64,000 nt of DNA, from assembly GCF_003667825.1 (NCBI RefSeq), contig NZ_CP033043.1:2461501-2525500 (forward strand). Reading direction: 5' to 3'. A program made the position numbers and the translations under genes. The notes under the pieces were generated by a model that was not told where the DNA came from, did not search any database, and saw nothing but the letters and a program-made list of their open reading frames with translations. Source of the stretch: Metabacillus litoralis. Its GTDB lineage: Bacteria > Bacillota > Bacilli > Bacillales > Bacillaceae. Shown here piece by piece: positions 16,828-25,838 of the stretch. Each line of letters begins with the position of its first letter. The stretch's first letter is position 1.

Positions 16828-17632
16828 ATTGCACTCCTAATAGTTCATCGAAATCCTTCATCTTAAAAACATCTAGATAAGATACTCGGCTCGCATTAAA
16901 AACTTTTCTACCTGCTTCTTCAAATACAAGTTTAGATTTCTCCATTCCTTTATACATTTCATCTGGTGCCTGCCCTGCTCTCTTTTCATCTTTTCTTATG
17001 TAGTTTTCGGTAAAATAGATAGGTGAACTCTCTACATTACTAAGAAATGATAAATCTCTCGTCTTAGATACTGCACCTTTAAAATTGTAATCATGTCCTA
17101 TTAAGTAAACTTCTGAAAATCCCATATAAAAAGCTATTTGCAACATATGATACGATACAGTCCCTGAGGAGTATAAAGATTCCATGATATTTTTTGAGAA
17201 AGTACCCCTTTTATCCTTTATGAGATTATTATTAAAATATATATCTGATTTAAATAGGTGTTTATAAATTTTAAGAGTGAACTTATTATCAGACTCAACA
17301 AGATTTATATCCTCTACATTCTCTTTCAATACTATAGGATCTACCACCATATAAAATGTTGGTCTCCATGTAGTTTTATTGAATATCTTGTATATTTTGT
17401 TTGATGCAAAAGTATATTCACCTGTTAATCTCTCTAAGTCCTCTGGAATTAGACTCGGGCCATTTCCTATAATAAAGCAGCGTTTACCCTTATATCTGTT
17501 TTTAAAAAGGAAAATTTTAAAGTTATTCTTGGTTAATGGAATACTCATTTTTGAACAAAAGTTAACAACCTTTGATATTATAAAATTAAAAATATTATAG
17601 ATTTTAATTAATCTTTTCTTTAACTTATACAC
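16799..17632 (-). CDS. DUF115 protein 2, candidate CMP-sugar glycosyltransferase
   Basis: 277 residues from the GTG at 17632 (TTGGAG site seven bases away); it overlaps the kdsC stop. It is a paralogue of the other two: CFIIGNGPSLIPEDL, NKIYKIFNKTTWRPTFYMVVD, YLIGHDYNF (Tyr replaces the His of the paralogues) and KVFNASRVSYLDVF. The C-terminal GGKLEVF block seen in the other copies is changed, so its acceptor or donor may differ. It lies between the Kdo and Neu5Ac genes. Confidence 0.65.
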   Translation of the reverse strand: MYKLKKRLIKIYNIFNFIISKVVNFCSKMSIPLTKNNFKIFLFKNRYKGKRCFIIGNGPSLIPEDLERLTGEYTFASNKIYKIFNKTTWRPTFYMVVDPIVLKENVEDINLVESDNKFTLKIYKHLFKSDIYFNNNLIKDKRGTFSKNIMESLYSSGTVSYHMLQIAFYMGFSEVYLIGHDYNFKGAVSKTRDLSFLSNVESSPIYFTENYIRKDEKRAGQAPDEMYKGMEKSKLVFEEAGRKVFNASRVSYLDVFKMKDFDELLGVQYDKSNKKIN

Positions 17633-18161
17633 CTTTATTCTCCAAATAATAAGGTTTTTGTATTTTTGTTTGACTTGTTTTTGCATCTAAGATTAAGTCA
17701 ATGAACTCTCGTACAGCTCCGTCTCCACCTTTAACCTTACATACATAATCTACCATTCCAATAACTTCATCTACTGCATCTACTGGGCTAGCTGTAAATG
17801 AACAAGCTCTAATACAATCAATATCATTAATATCATCACCTATATAAGCAACATTTTCGTATGATAAGTTGTATCTTTTAGTTACCTTATCCAATATATT
17901 TAACTTATCGTCAATTCCCTGATACACCTCTTCAATCTTTAGTTCAGCAGCTCGTTTCAATAAAATCCCAGAGGTCTTTCCTGTAATAATAACTGGAATA
18001 ATATTGTGTTTATTGATGGTAATTAAACGATAGCCGTCCTTAACATTAAATGCCTTAAATACCTCACCATTGTCACCAACATAAATTTTCCCATCCGTCA
18101 GCGTACCATCTACATCCATTACAAGCATTTTTATTTTTGATAAATCCTTTTCTTTTATCAT
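17625..18161 (-). CDS. kdsC: 3-deoxy-D-manno-octulosonate 8-phosphate phosphatase
   Basis: 178 residues, HAD superfamily without a cap, the KdsC size. MDVDGTLTDGKIYV holds the nucleophile Asp16 and Asp18. VIITGKTS and the YIGDDINDI metal motif follow. It removes the phosphate from Kdo-8-phosphate. Start and stop overlap kpsF (four bases) and DUF115 protein 2, so translation is tightly coupled. Confidence 0.9.
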   Translation of the reverse strand: MIKEKDLSKIKMLVMDVDGTLTDGKIYVGDNGEVFKAFNVKDGYRLITINKHNIIPVIITGKTSGILLKRAAELKIEEVYQGIDDKLNILDKVTKRYNLSYENVAYIGDDINDIDCIRACSFTASPVDAVDEVIGMVDYVCKVKGGDGAVREFIDLILDAKTSQTKIQKPYYLENKGV

Positions 18162-19171
18162 AAGAATATACCCACTCCAATAATATCGTTCACTCTTATA
18201 GTACCGCCTAATTTATTACCATTTTTTACGATCGGCAATGCAGAAATGTTGTTTTCTTTCATTAACTTTAGTGCATCCACTGCGAGCATATCAAAATTAA
18301 TGGAGATTGGTGTTTTTATAAGAACATCATCTATTGATAATTCATAGACATTTACTTCTCTAGTAAGCGTTCTTTTTAAATCACCGTCTGTAAATACACC
18401 CATTAATTCATTTTCTTCATTAACTACGTTTAAAATCCCTATTGCTTTGGTACTCATCTCAATGATTGCATCTTTTAGCTTAGTACCAACCATAACAACT
18501 GCATTTCTTTCACCTGTATGTGCGATATCACTTACTTTTATTAGTAGTTTCTTCCCAAGGGAACCTGCTGGATGATACAAGGCATAGTTATTTTTTTGAA
18601 AACCATAAATTTTGGCTAAACAAACGGCTAACGCATCTCCCAAGACCATTTCAACTGTTGTACTAGATGTTGGTGCAAGGTTCATAGAACAAGCTTCCAT
18701 AAACCTCGGAAATACGAAAGAATAATCACTGTATCTTACAAGTGTTGAATATTGATTACCAGAGATCCCAATGATGGTTGCTCCTATAAGTTTTATGTTT
18801 GGTAGAATTCTAGTTATTTCTTCACTTTCTCCGCTATAGCTAATTGCTATTACAATATCATTTGACGAGATCATCCCTAAATCTCCGTGCTGGGCCTCTG
18901 CAGGGTGAAGGAAGAATGACGACGTCCCAAGACTAGATAATGTTGCTGCTATCTTTCTTGAAACATGTCCTGGCTTTCCCATCCCTGTAACAACTACTTT
19001 CCCTTTACAGTTAGAAATCAATTCAACTATTTGGACAAACCTTCCATCTAGTGCATCCTTTACTAGATTGATCGCATTTACTTCAGTCTCAAAAACATAT
19101 CTAGCTTCTGAAAGAATATCTATTTTGTTTCCAATTTTCACTTCAGATAGAGTAGCTATGTTGTTCAACAT
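18158..19171 (-). CDS. kpsF: Arabinose-5-phosphate isomerase (SIS domain + two CBS domains)
   Basis: 337 residues. An N-terminal SIS domain ([40 protein letters not shown]) is followed by two CBS domains (about residues 205-335), as in KdsD/KpsF/GutQ. It converts ribulose-5-phosphate to arabinose-5-phosphate, the committed substrate for Kdo-8-phosphate synthesis. ATG at 19171 lies within the kdsA 3' end and has an AAGGCGG site. KpsF is the capsule-linked paralogue name; kdsD would be equally apt. Confidence 0.9.
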   Translation of the reverse strand: MLNNIATLSEVKIGNKIDILSEARYVFETEVNAINLVKDALDGRFVQIVELISNCKGKVVVTGMGKPGHVSRKIAATLSSLGTSSFFLHPAEAQHGDLGMISSNDIVIAISYSGESEEITRILPNIKLIGATIIGISGNQYSTLVRYSDYSFVFPRFMEACSMNLAPTSSTTVEMVLGDALAVCLAKIYGFQKNNYALYHPAGSLGKKLLIKVSDIAHTGERNAVVMVGTKLKDAIIEMSTKAIGILNVVNEENELMGVFTDGDLKRTLTREVNVYELSIDDVLIKTPISINFDMLAVDALKLMKENNISALPIVKNGNKLGGTIRVNDIIGVGIFL

Positions 19172-19982
19172 CGCGCACCGCCTTATATACTTTTATTAAT
19201 TTTTGTAACATTACCTCAACATCATCAAGTCTTACCATATTCGGACCATCTGACATTGCATTGTCTGGATCTTCATGTACTTCCATAAATAGTACATCTG
19301 CACCTACAGCTAAAGCTGCTTTAGCTAATGGTTCTACGTATTCTCTATTACCACCAGTAGACGTAAGATTCCCTCCTGGTTTTTGAACACTGTGAGTCGC
19401 ATCAAAAACTACTGGATACCCGTACTTTTTCATTTCAATTAGATTTGTCATATCAACGACTAAATTGTTGTAACCAAATGTGTTTCCTCTTTCTGTTAAT
19501 AGAATTTTTTCATTGCCTGATTCCAAAACCTTTGTGACAACATTTTTCATATCCATTGCAGATAAAAACTGTGCTTTCTTTATGTTAACTGGTAATCCAG
19601 TTTGTGCAGCTGCGATTAATAGATCTGTTTGTCTACATAAAAATGCAGGGATTTGTAGCATATCCACAACCTCTGCAACGATTTCTGCTTGATAGGCTTC
19701 GTGAATATCGGTTACTACTGGTACATCTAACTCATCCTTAACTTTTTTCAAAATACGTAATCCTTCCTGTAATCCAGGTCCTCTGAACGAATTAACAGAC
19801 GTTCTGTTCGCTTTATCGAACGATGATTTAAAAATAAAAGGAACCCCTAGCTTCCCTGTAATGTCTTTCATCCTTTTAGCCAAATTCATGACTTGTTCTT
19901 CTGACTCAATTACACATGGTCCTGCTATCAGAGTTAACATGTTATGATCTACTTTAATATTACCAACATTAATTGCCTTCAT
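19143..19982 (-). CDS. kdsA: 3-deoxy-D-manno-octulosonate 8-phosphate synthase
   Basis: 279 residues, the family length. [10 protein letters not shown] near residues 18-27, [23 protein letters not shown] and [17 protein letters not shown] are KdsA signatures. Cys23 in AGPC, with the His, Glu and Asp of the other motifs, marks the metal-dependent class (the metal-independent class has Asn at that position). It condenses arabinose-5-phosphate with phosphoenolpyruvate. DAHP synthase is excluded by the SDGPNM end and the kpsF/kdsC/kdsB neighbours. Confidence 0.93.
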   Translation of the reverse strand: MKAINVGNIKVDHNMLTLIAGPCVIESEEQVMNLAKRMKDITGKLGVPFIFKSSFDKANRTSVNSFRGPGLQEGLRILKKVKDELDVPVVTDIHEAYQAEIVAEVVDMLQIPAFLCRQTDLLIAAAQTGLPVNIKKAQFLSAMDMKNVVTKVLESGNEKILLTERGNTFGYNNLVVDMTNLIEMKKYGYPVVFDATHSVQKPGGNLTSTGGNREYVEPLAKAALAVGADVLFMEVHEDPDNAMSDGPNMVRLDDVEVMLQKLIKVYKAVRDVEQHSYSI

Positions 19983-20020
19983 TTTTCATTCTCCCTTCAG
20001 ATATTTAGAATTTTCACCTA

Positions 20021-20767
20021 TTATTGAATTACTGCTATTTTCCTATTTTTCATCATATATTCTTCAACCTTTTCAATATCTTTAGGTGTATCAACAGATA
20101 TCGTTTCACAAAGGGCATTTATGTAATAGATGTCCTTTCTGTTTTCAATAAATCTAAAAGAATCGTTTTCCTCAATTTTCTCAATAGGTCCCCTCGGTGT
20201 TTCATGGTAGTATTGTAGAGCTTTTTTCGTAAATGCTCCTACACCAACAAATTTCTGGTAGGTATAGTTCATCCCACCCTTAGGGAAAGGTATTGGACTT
20301 CGTGATATGAATAAACAAATTCCATCTTTGTTTGTAACTATTTTTAGGTTAGAGGTATCAACTACTTCAACAGGATCAGAAAAATTCGTCATGAGATTTG
20401 ACACATAAAAACCTTCTTTATTTAAATTGGCAGGAATACATTTTACGATATCTTTTGCTTCTATAACTGGCTCATCACCATTTACCATGACATATAGGTC
20501 AGCATCTATGGATTGTGATACTTCAAAAAGTCTTTCAGTTGCTGTATCATGCTCACTGGATGTCATTATGACTTTTGCCCCAAAGCTTTCACATACTGAT
20601 TTAATTTCTTCACTATCCGTTGCGATATATACCTCATCGAAACAATCTACTTGCTTTGAATGTGTGTAAACCCACCATACCATTGGTTTTCCAAGTATAT
20701 TGGCTAATGGTTTATTATAAAATCTTGCAGAACCACCTCTTGCTGGTATCACTCCAACTATTCTCAT
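20021..20767 (-). CDS. kdsB: CMP-Kdo synthetase (3-deoxy-manno-octulosonate cytidylyltransferase)
   Basis: 248 residues. VIPARGGSARFYNKPLANI, YIATDSEEI, VNGDEPVIEA and SVDTPKDIEKVEEY follow the KdsB layout. The segment EHDTATERLFE replaces the usual HxSGTDR, so it diverges from proteobacterial KdsB. With kpsF, kdsA and kdsC adjacent, CMP-Kdo is the expected product. A related CMP-ulosonate cannot be excluded from sequence alone. ATG overlaps the stop of DUF115 protein 3. Confidence 0.85.
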   Translation of the reverse strand: MRIVGVIPARGGSARFYNKPLANILGKPMVWWVYTHSKQVDCFDEVYIATDSEEIKSVCESFGAKVIMTSSEHDTATERLFEVSQSIDADLYVMVNGDEPVIEAKDIVKCIPANLNKEGFYVSNLMTNFSDPVEVVDTSNLKIVTNKDGICLFISRSPIPFPKGGMNYTYQKFVGVGAFTKKALQYYHETPRGPIEKIEENDSFRFIENRKDIYYINALCETISVDTPKDIEKVEEYMMKNRKIAVIQ

Positions 20768-21570
20768 ATTGTTACCCTCTCATTCTCAAAAAATATTTTA
20801 TCAAAATCTACTCTTTCAAAAACTTCTAATTTACCACCGCGTGTTGCGTTGTAAATCTTTATATCGTTTTTATCTGCGTATTTTTTTGCAGCTTTGAATG
20901 ATCTTGTTGATACTTCAACATTAGGGATATATAGATCTTCTTTGTCTGTATTGTATTCTTTTGTAAAATAGTCTTTTGCTGTCTTATCAATAATTATTTC
21001 ACCTTTATCATTAATCATTTTACTAAAATTATGATCAACACCTAATAAGTAAATTTCTTTTATGCCCATATATACAGCCATTTGAATAGCGGTGTATGTT
21101 ACCGTGTTTCCCCAGTAAATTCCTTTAACAATGTCATTAGAGAATTTGGGCTCAACATTTTTATCACTAAATTTGAATATATAGTACTTTGCATTTCTGA
21201 ATTGTATCTTATAATCTCTTGGAAAGTTTAAAGGGAAAAATTTATTTTCTATTTTAAGGCTATCAATCTCATCTCTACTATTTAAAATCGTTTTATCATC
21301 TTCAGAGCAGTAATATGTAGGTCGCCAGTCTGTTTGATCAAATATATAATAAATTCTATTGAAGGCAAAAGTTACTTCATTTTTTAGTCTCTTGAGATCT
21401 TCGGTTGTTAGACTAGGACCATTACCGATAATAAAACAACGTTCACTCATATGTATATCTTGTAAAGCTTTAAGATTATTCCCAGTTTTAGTAAATGGAA
21501 AGATAACTTCACTAATATATTTATTAGTTTTATAAATAGCTTTTGATAGAGATCTTTTTACAATTTTCAT
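20764..21570 (-). CDS. DUF115 protein 3, candidate CMP-sugar glycosyltransferase
   Basis: 268 residues, third paralogue: CFIIGNGPSLTTEDLKRL near residue 42, NRIYYIFDQTDWRPTYY, YLLGVDHNF and IKIYNATRGGKLEVFERV. It is shorter at the N-terminus than the other two. It is joined to kdsB by a four-base overlap, which makes it the best candidate for a transferase using CMP-Kdo. The family resemblance to Maf and GT42 is from motif order, not from a search. Confidence 0.65.
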   Translation of the reverse strand: MKIVKRSLSKAIYKTNKYISEVIFPFTKTGNNLKALQDIHMSERCFIIGNGPSLTTEDLKRLKNEVTFAFNRIYYIFDQTDWRPTYYCSEDDKTILNSRDEIDSLKIENKFFPLNFPRDYKIQFRNAKYYIFKFSDKNVEPKFSNDIVKGIYWGNTVTYTAIQMAVYMGIKEIYLLGVDHNFSKMINDKGEIIIDKTAKDYFTKEYNTDKEDLYIPNVEVSTRSFKAAKKYADKNDIKIYNATRGGKLEVFERVDFDKIFFENERVTI

Positions 21571-21573
21571 TTT

Positions 21574-22746
21574 CTAACCAACCTCAATCAGTCTAAATAT
21601 TTTTTTCATTATCACAGCAGGACTGTAATTTCTTAAAAGTTCACTTTTATCTTCATTTAATTGCTTATAAATATGATTGTCCTCTAATAAGTAAACAATC
21701 CCATCAGCTAGTCCTTCTGGCGTTGAATCGACAAGCAGACCATTTTCTTTGTGACGTATAAATTCCTTTGGACCCATAGATTCCGCAACTATTACAGGTG
21801 TGTTTAATGCTAATGCCTCTAATACTGTTATAGATAAAGATTCTACAAGTGATGGATGGACGTATATGTTCGCATTTTTAATATAAGGATAAGGATTTGA
21901 AATTGAGCCTAAAAGAAAAATATTATTTTCTAAGTTATATTCTTTAATACACCTGGTAATTCTATCTCGTTCTATACCTTCACCTATGAGATACCATTTC
22001 ACATCAAACCCTTTTTCTACTAATTTTTTACAGGAATGAACACAATTTATCATACCCTTTTCTGGTGATAACCTTCCTACACTTAGTAAAGTAACGTCCT
22101 CAGTAAAATTAATATCATTAATTGGTTCATTTGCTTTTTTCTGTATTTCCTCCACATTTATTATATTAGGGATGGTAAGCAGTTTTTTATTAATTCCAGG
22201 GATATTATCATTAAGCATCTTTTTACTGCTATCAGATACAGCTATTAGCCTATCAAATCTACTTAAAACTTTGATCCATCGCTTTTGTTGATTTTGAGGT
22301 ATATCGTATGTTCCATGATGCCACCAGGTTATCTTCTTAGTGCTGTCAACTAAGTATCCGACAAAGTCAGTACATATGCCTACTCGATATGCAATAGCAC
22401 AATCGTAAGTTTTTTGTAATTTAAAAAGTGGTTTTGCTATCGACAATACCCATGGTCCTAAATTTTTTTCTAGTAAAAAAATCACTCTGAGGCATATAGC
22501 GAACCAATTTCGTTCTTTAATATTATCCAGAAAACACTTCTTAATTGGACCAAATGCTTTTGATAAGTCATAATATTTAATATTAACTTCTTTTGGCACC
22601 TCACTAGCATAGTCACCAAGATCTTCAAAGAGGATTAGATCCACATCATAAGTGTCAAAATCTATGTTTTTTAAGACATTAAGAAGAGAGTTCTCAACCC
22701 CACCTACATTTAAATGACCATTTACGAATAGTACTTTCTTTTTCAA
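21574..22746 (-). CDS. Glycosyltransferase family 4
   Basis: 390 residues, GT-B fold. VLFVNGHLNVGGVENSLLNV at the N-terminus, LLSVGRLSPEKG mid-protein and HPSLVESLSITVLEALALN as the donor loop. The start is TTG with an AGAGAGG site. A similar arrangement, GG-x-E-x-SL-x-N, is seen in the GT4 at 25839-27038, so the two may be paralogues. The sugar added is unknown. Confidence 0.82.
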   Translation of the reverse strand: MKKKVLFVNGHLNVGGVENSLLNVLKNIDFDTYDVDLILFEDLGDYASEVPKEVNIKYYDLSKAFGPIKKCFLDNIKERNWFAICLRVIFLLEKNLGPWVLSIAKPLFKLQKTYDCAIAYRVGICTDFVGYLVDSTKKITWWHHGTYDIPQNQQKRWIKVLSRFDRLIAVSDSSKKMLNDNIPGINKKLLTIPNIINVEEIQKKANEPINDINFTEDVTLLSVGRLSPEKGMINCVHSCKKLVEKGFDVKWYLIGEGIERDRITRCIKEYNLENNIFLLGSISNPYPYIKNANIYVHPSLVESLSITVLEALALNTPVIVAESMGPKEFIRHKENGLLVDSTPEGLADGIVYLLEDNHIYKQLNEDKSELLRNYSPAVIMKKIFRLIEVG

Positions 22747-22810
22747 TTTATAACCTCTCTAATCGAATAGTTTATCTTTTTCCAATTCTTATCCAAAAAA
22801 CTTTAATATA

Positions 22811-23821
22811 TCACATTTTAGATTTTGGAATAATCATATAATTGTAAAGTCTAGCCATTTTAAATTTAATAAGCAGAATTGCAACTTTAGTCTTCCAAGA
22901 TACTTTAGGCATATTAAATCCTATAAATAGTTCAATAACTTTTGGGTGGTTCATTATATTTTTAATACTTATTATTCTGTCTTCTAAATTTTCCGGTGAG
23001 TTCTGCCCTATGGTATTTAATGTAAAATACAACAAGTTAACTTTTATTTACCTTGAAAAGTCAAATTCACTTGCATCTCCAAAATACTCCGTTAACCTCT
23101 GATTAATTTTCAGGTAAGAATTCCATTTATTTTCATTATAAGTGTTAGTAGTCGAGTTAGGATTGTAAAAATAATTATAGTAATGCTGATTTTTCAAATA
23201 ATAAAAGTCTTTTGCATGGTACATTACTTTCGATCCGAATAATGAATCCTCACAATAGTGAATATCCTCATCGTAGAGCAAATTGTTTTCCAAGAGGAAA
23301 TGTAAATTAAATAAACAAACCCAATTTGAAATAGTAGGTGGAAATTCTATATGTTCAAACATAATTAAACATTGGAAAAGTTCGTTCTTTATATCTTCCC
23401 GTGAGTAATACCCACCCCGTATAGGTTGTGTTCGCTTGTCTTCGAAATAATCCGATTTTTTTTTATAATCGCACATTATAAAATCCAATTTAAATTCTTC
23501 TGCTTTACTTACCATCACTTGAAACATCTCGGGTTCAATCCAATCATCTGAGTCGATGAAACTTACATAGGTTCCTCTGGCCATTTTAATACCATCATTT
23601 CTAGCTGCTGCAACTCTTGCATTTTTTTTGTGAATTACTTTTATTCGATGATCTTGTCGAGCATACTCATCACAAATAATTCCCGATTTATCAGTAGAAC
23701 CATCATTAATTAGAATTATTTCAAAATCCTGGAACCTTTGGTTCAAAACACTATCAACACAGCGGTTTAGGTATTTTTCAACATTATAAACTGGAATTAT
23801 TACACTAATAGTTGGCAGTAT
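22811..23821 (-). pseudogene. Broken glycosyltransferase family 2 (in-frame stop, degraded start)
   Basis: One continuous reading frame encodes a GT2 enzyme: PTISVIIPVYNVEKYLNRCV, LINDGSTDKSG, SFIDSDDW, then a C-terminal part ending FKMARLYNYMIIPKSKM. A TAA at 23050-23048, same frame, cuts it after about 257 residues; the C-terminal part continues without a frameshift. At the front the expected ATG is ATA (23821) or CTG (23818) behind a strong GGAGGAG site. Both lesions suggest recent inactivation. A truncated protein from CTG or an internal TTG (23746) could still be made. Sequencing error at the stop is possible. Confidence 0.75.
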
Positions 23822-23854
23822 CCTCTCCTCCTCCCATTTAGTATGTTATATCTT

Positions 23855-25630
23855 TCACATTGTTTGTTTTAATTTATGTTGTGTTGAAAGTAAGCTTCCT
23901 CGGTCGATTTTATAGACAATATCACAATTTTGAATGGTACTTAATCGGTGAGCAATTATTATTAGAGTTTTTTCACCCTTAAGCCCATCAATAGCCTTCA
24001 TGATTTCCATTTCTGTCTCATTATCTAATGCTGAAGTCGCTTCATCCAAGAAGATAATTTCTGGATTATGATACAGTGCTCTGGCAATACCAATACGCTG
24101 TCGTTGACCTCCTGAAAGCCTAACACCTCGTTCTCCAACAATGGTATCTAAGCCTTCTGGAAGTGTTTCAGTAAACTCTTTTAGCTGCGCATCTTCTATT
24201 GCCTTTTGAACTGCAGTTTCGTCAATGTCACTGTCATCAATTCCAAATGCAATGTTTTTCTTAATCGTTTCATCTGATAAATAAATAGATTGCGGGATAT
24301 ATCCAATTTTACTTTTCCAAATTGGTAAGAGTTCCTTTAGCTCTTTCCCATCAACAGAAACTTTCCCTTTATCTGGTTCTAAAAGTCCGAGTATAATATC
24401 TACAATCGTTGTTTTTCCCGCTCCTGATGATCCAACAAAAGCAACTGAACTCCCGATAGGAATTGATAAAGATACATCCTCTATTGAATATTCCTTTTGA
24501 TTTGGGTATCTAAAATACACGTTTTCTAAGTTAATCGAATGACGAAATGTTTTCCCTTGAATTTCTGATTTCACCCTATTTTGTGAGTCTATATGTGAAA
24601 ATGTTATATTAGCAGTATCTTGAACTAAGTCATGATAGACGACTGACAAAGCCGGCTGATTAAATCGAATAGACGTTAGCAAAGAAACAATTCTATTAAT
24701 AGATGGCATCAGTCGAAAAGCCGCCATTGCAAATAATGACATCGTTGAAACTAACTTACTAGTATCAGACCCTTGGAAAACAAGTGTAACCATTGTAATC
24801 AAGACTACCGCTACTAACAATGTCTCGATAAAAAACCTTGGTACCTGATCTAAAATATTTTTATAAACAGTATTTCTGGCTAGAATTTGACTATGTTTAT
24901 CATATGCTTGAACAAAGTAGTTTTCCTTTCCTGATACCTTTACCTCTTTACTTGCCCCTAAGCCTTGATTTACAGATTTGATTACCTCACGATTTACTCT
25001 TTGCTCCTCTTTTCCTAAAAAGGAAATTTTCTTGCGGAAGGTTTTGAAAAATATCATGACACTTCCAAGTAACAATAAACCAGCTATAAGGGTTGCTAAA
25101 GGTGCTGTATATACTAGTAAAATTAGGATCGATATAATAACTAATGTTTCAGTTAATAATTGAAAACCTGCTAATACAATTCCTCCGAAAACCTTTGACA
25201 CTTCGCCATTTATATTCCTAAGCAACTCAGCGGAGTTCCTCTGCAAGTGAAATGTATATGGTTTCGTCAAATACTCCTTAAACATTGTTCGAGACAGTTT
25301 TACTCTTTGATTAAAGATCACTCTATACTGTACATAGTAAAAGAGTAATAAATAAATATTTTTCAAAACATAGAATGATAATAAAACACCAACAGCGAAT
25401 AAAATAAAGGCATTCATTGTTTGAAAGTTTAAAAGATCATATGTAGAAGATAAGAATGATTGTTCTTGAACCAAATCAGGATTTGTCACAATTCCAACAA
25501 AGGGTATGATTAGTCCAATACCTGCTGTTTCAAATATTGCAGCGATGATCATCATCATAAAGAGTAATAAAAACTTTTTCTTTTCTTTCTTATTAAAAAG
25601 AAATCTTAGCTTTCGTATTGTATCTTTCAC
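23855..25630 (-). CDS. ABC transporter, PglK/MsbA-like flippase for lipid-linked glycan
   Basis: 591 residues from GTG at 25630 (GAGGTG site eight bases away). Six membrane segments lie in residues 20-320, then the ATPase domain: Walker A VGSSGAGKTT, signature LSGGQRQRIGIARAL, Walker B IIFLDEATSALD. The N-terminal domain resembles PglK, which flips undecaprenyl-linked oligosaccharide. No Wzx-type flippase is present in the locus, so this may do the flipping. A SinR-type palindrome with an embedded TATAAT lies upstream. Confidence 0.82.
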   Translation of the reverse strand: MKDTIRKLRFLFNKKEKKKFLLLFMMMIIAAIFETAGIGLIIPFVGIVTNPDLVQEQSFLSSTYDLLNFQTMNAFILFAVGVLLSFYVLKNIYLLLFYYVQYRVIFNQRVKLSRTMFKEYLTKPYTFHLQRNSAELLRNINGEVSKVFGGIVLAGFQLLTETLVIISILILLVYTAPLATLIAGLLLLGSVMIFFKTFRKKISFLGKEEQRVNREVIKSVNQGLGASKEVKVSGKENYFVQAYDKHSQILARNTVYKNILDQVPRFFIETLLVAVVLITMVTLVFQGSDTSKLVSTMSLFAMAAFRLMPSINRIVSLLTSIRFNQPALSVVYHDLVQDTANITFSHIDSQNRVKSEIQGKTFRHSINLENVYFRYPNQKEYSIEDVSLSIPIGSSVAFVGSSGAGKTTIVDIILGLLEPDKGKVSVDGKELKELLPIWKSKIGYIPQSIYLSDETIKKNIAFGIDDSDIDETAVQKAIEDAQLKEFTETLPEGLDTIVGERGVRLSGGQRQRIGIARALYHNPEIIFLDEATSALDNETEMEIMKAIDGLKGEKTLIIIAHRLSTIQNCDIVYKIDRGSLLSTQHKLKQTM

Positions 25631-25709
25631 ATTAGTCACACCTCAATAATGTTTATTTACATTGGGCAAATGTAAAAACACCAACTTTTTTGCAAATATT
25701 TCACTTTTT

Positions 25710-25725
25710 GTTCATTATAAAGAAC
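25710..25725. promoter_or_regulatory. SinR-type operator overlapping a -10 box
   Basis: On the minus strand GTTCTTTATAATGAAC is a near-perfect GTTC-N8-GAAC palindrome that contains TATAAT. It lies 80 bases before the ABC transporter start. No convincing -35 is seen, so the promoter is tentative; the operator is clearer. Confidence 0.6.
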
Positions 25726-25838
25726 TTAATACTCAAAAAAATATACCTGCGAGAAATCTGTTCTATATATAATACAATAACTCAAAATAAATTCTTATTA
25801 AAGAATAAATATTCGACATTTTTTTCGTTTTTAAGAAA

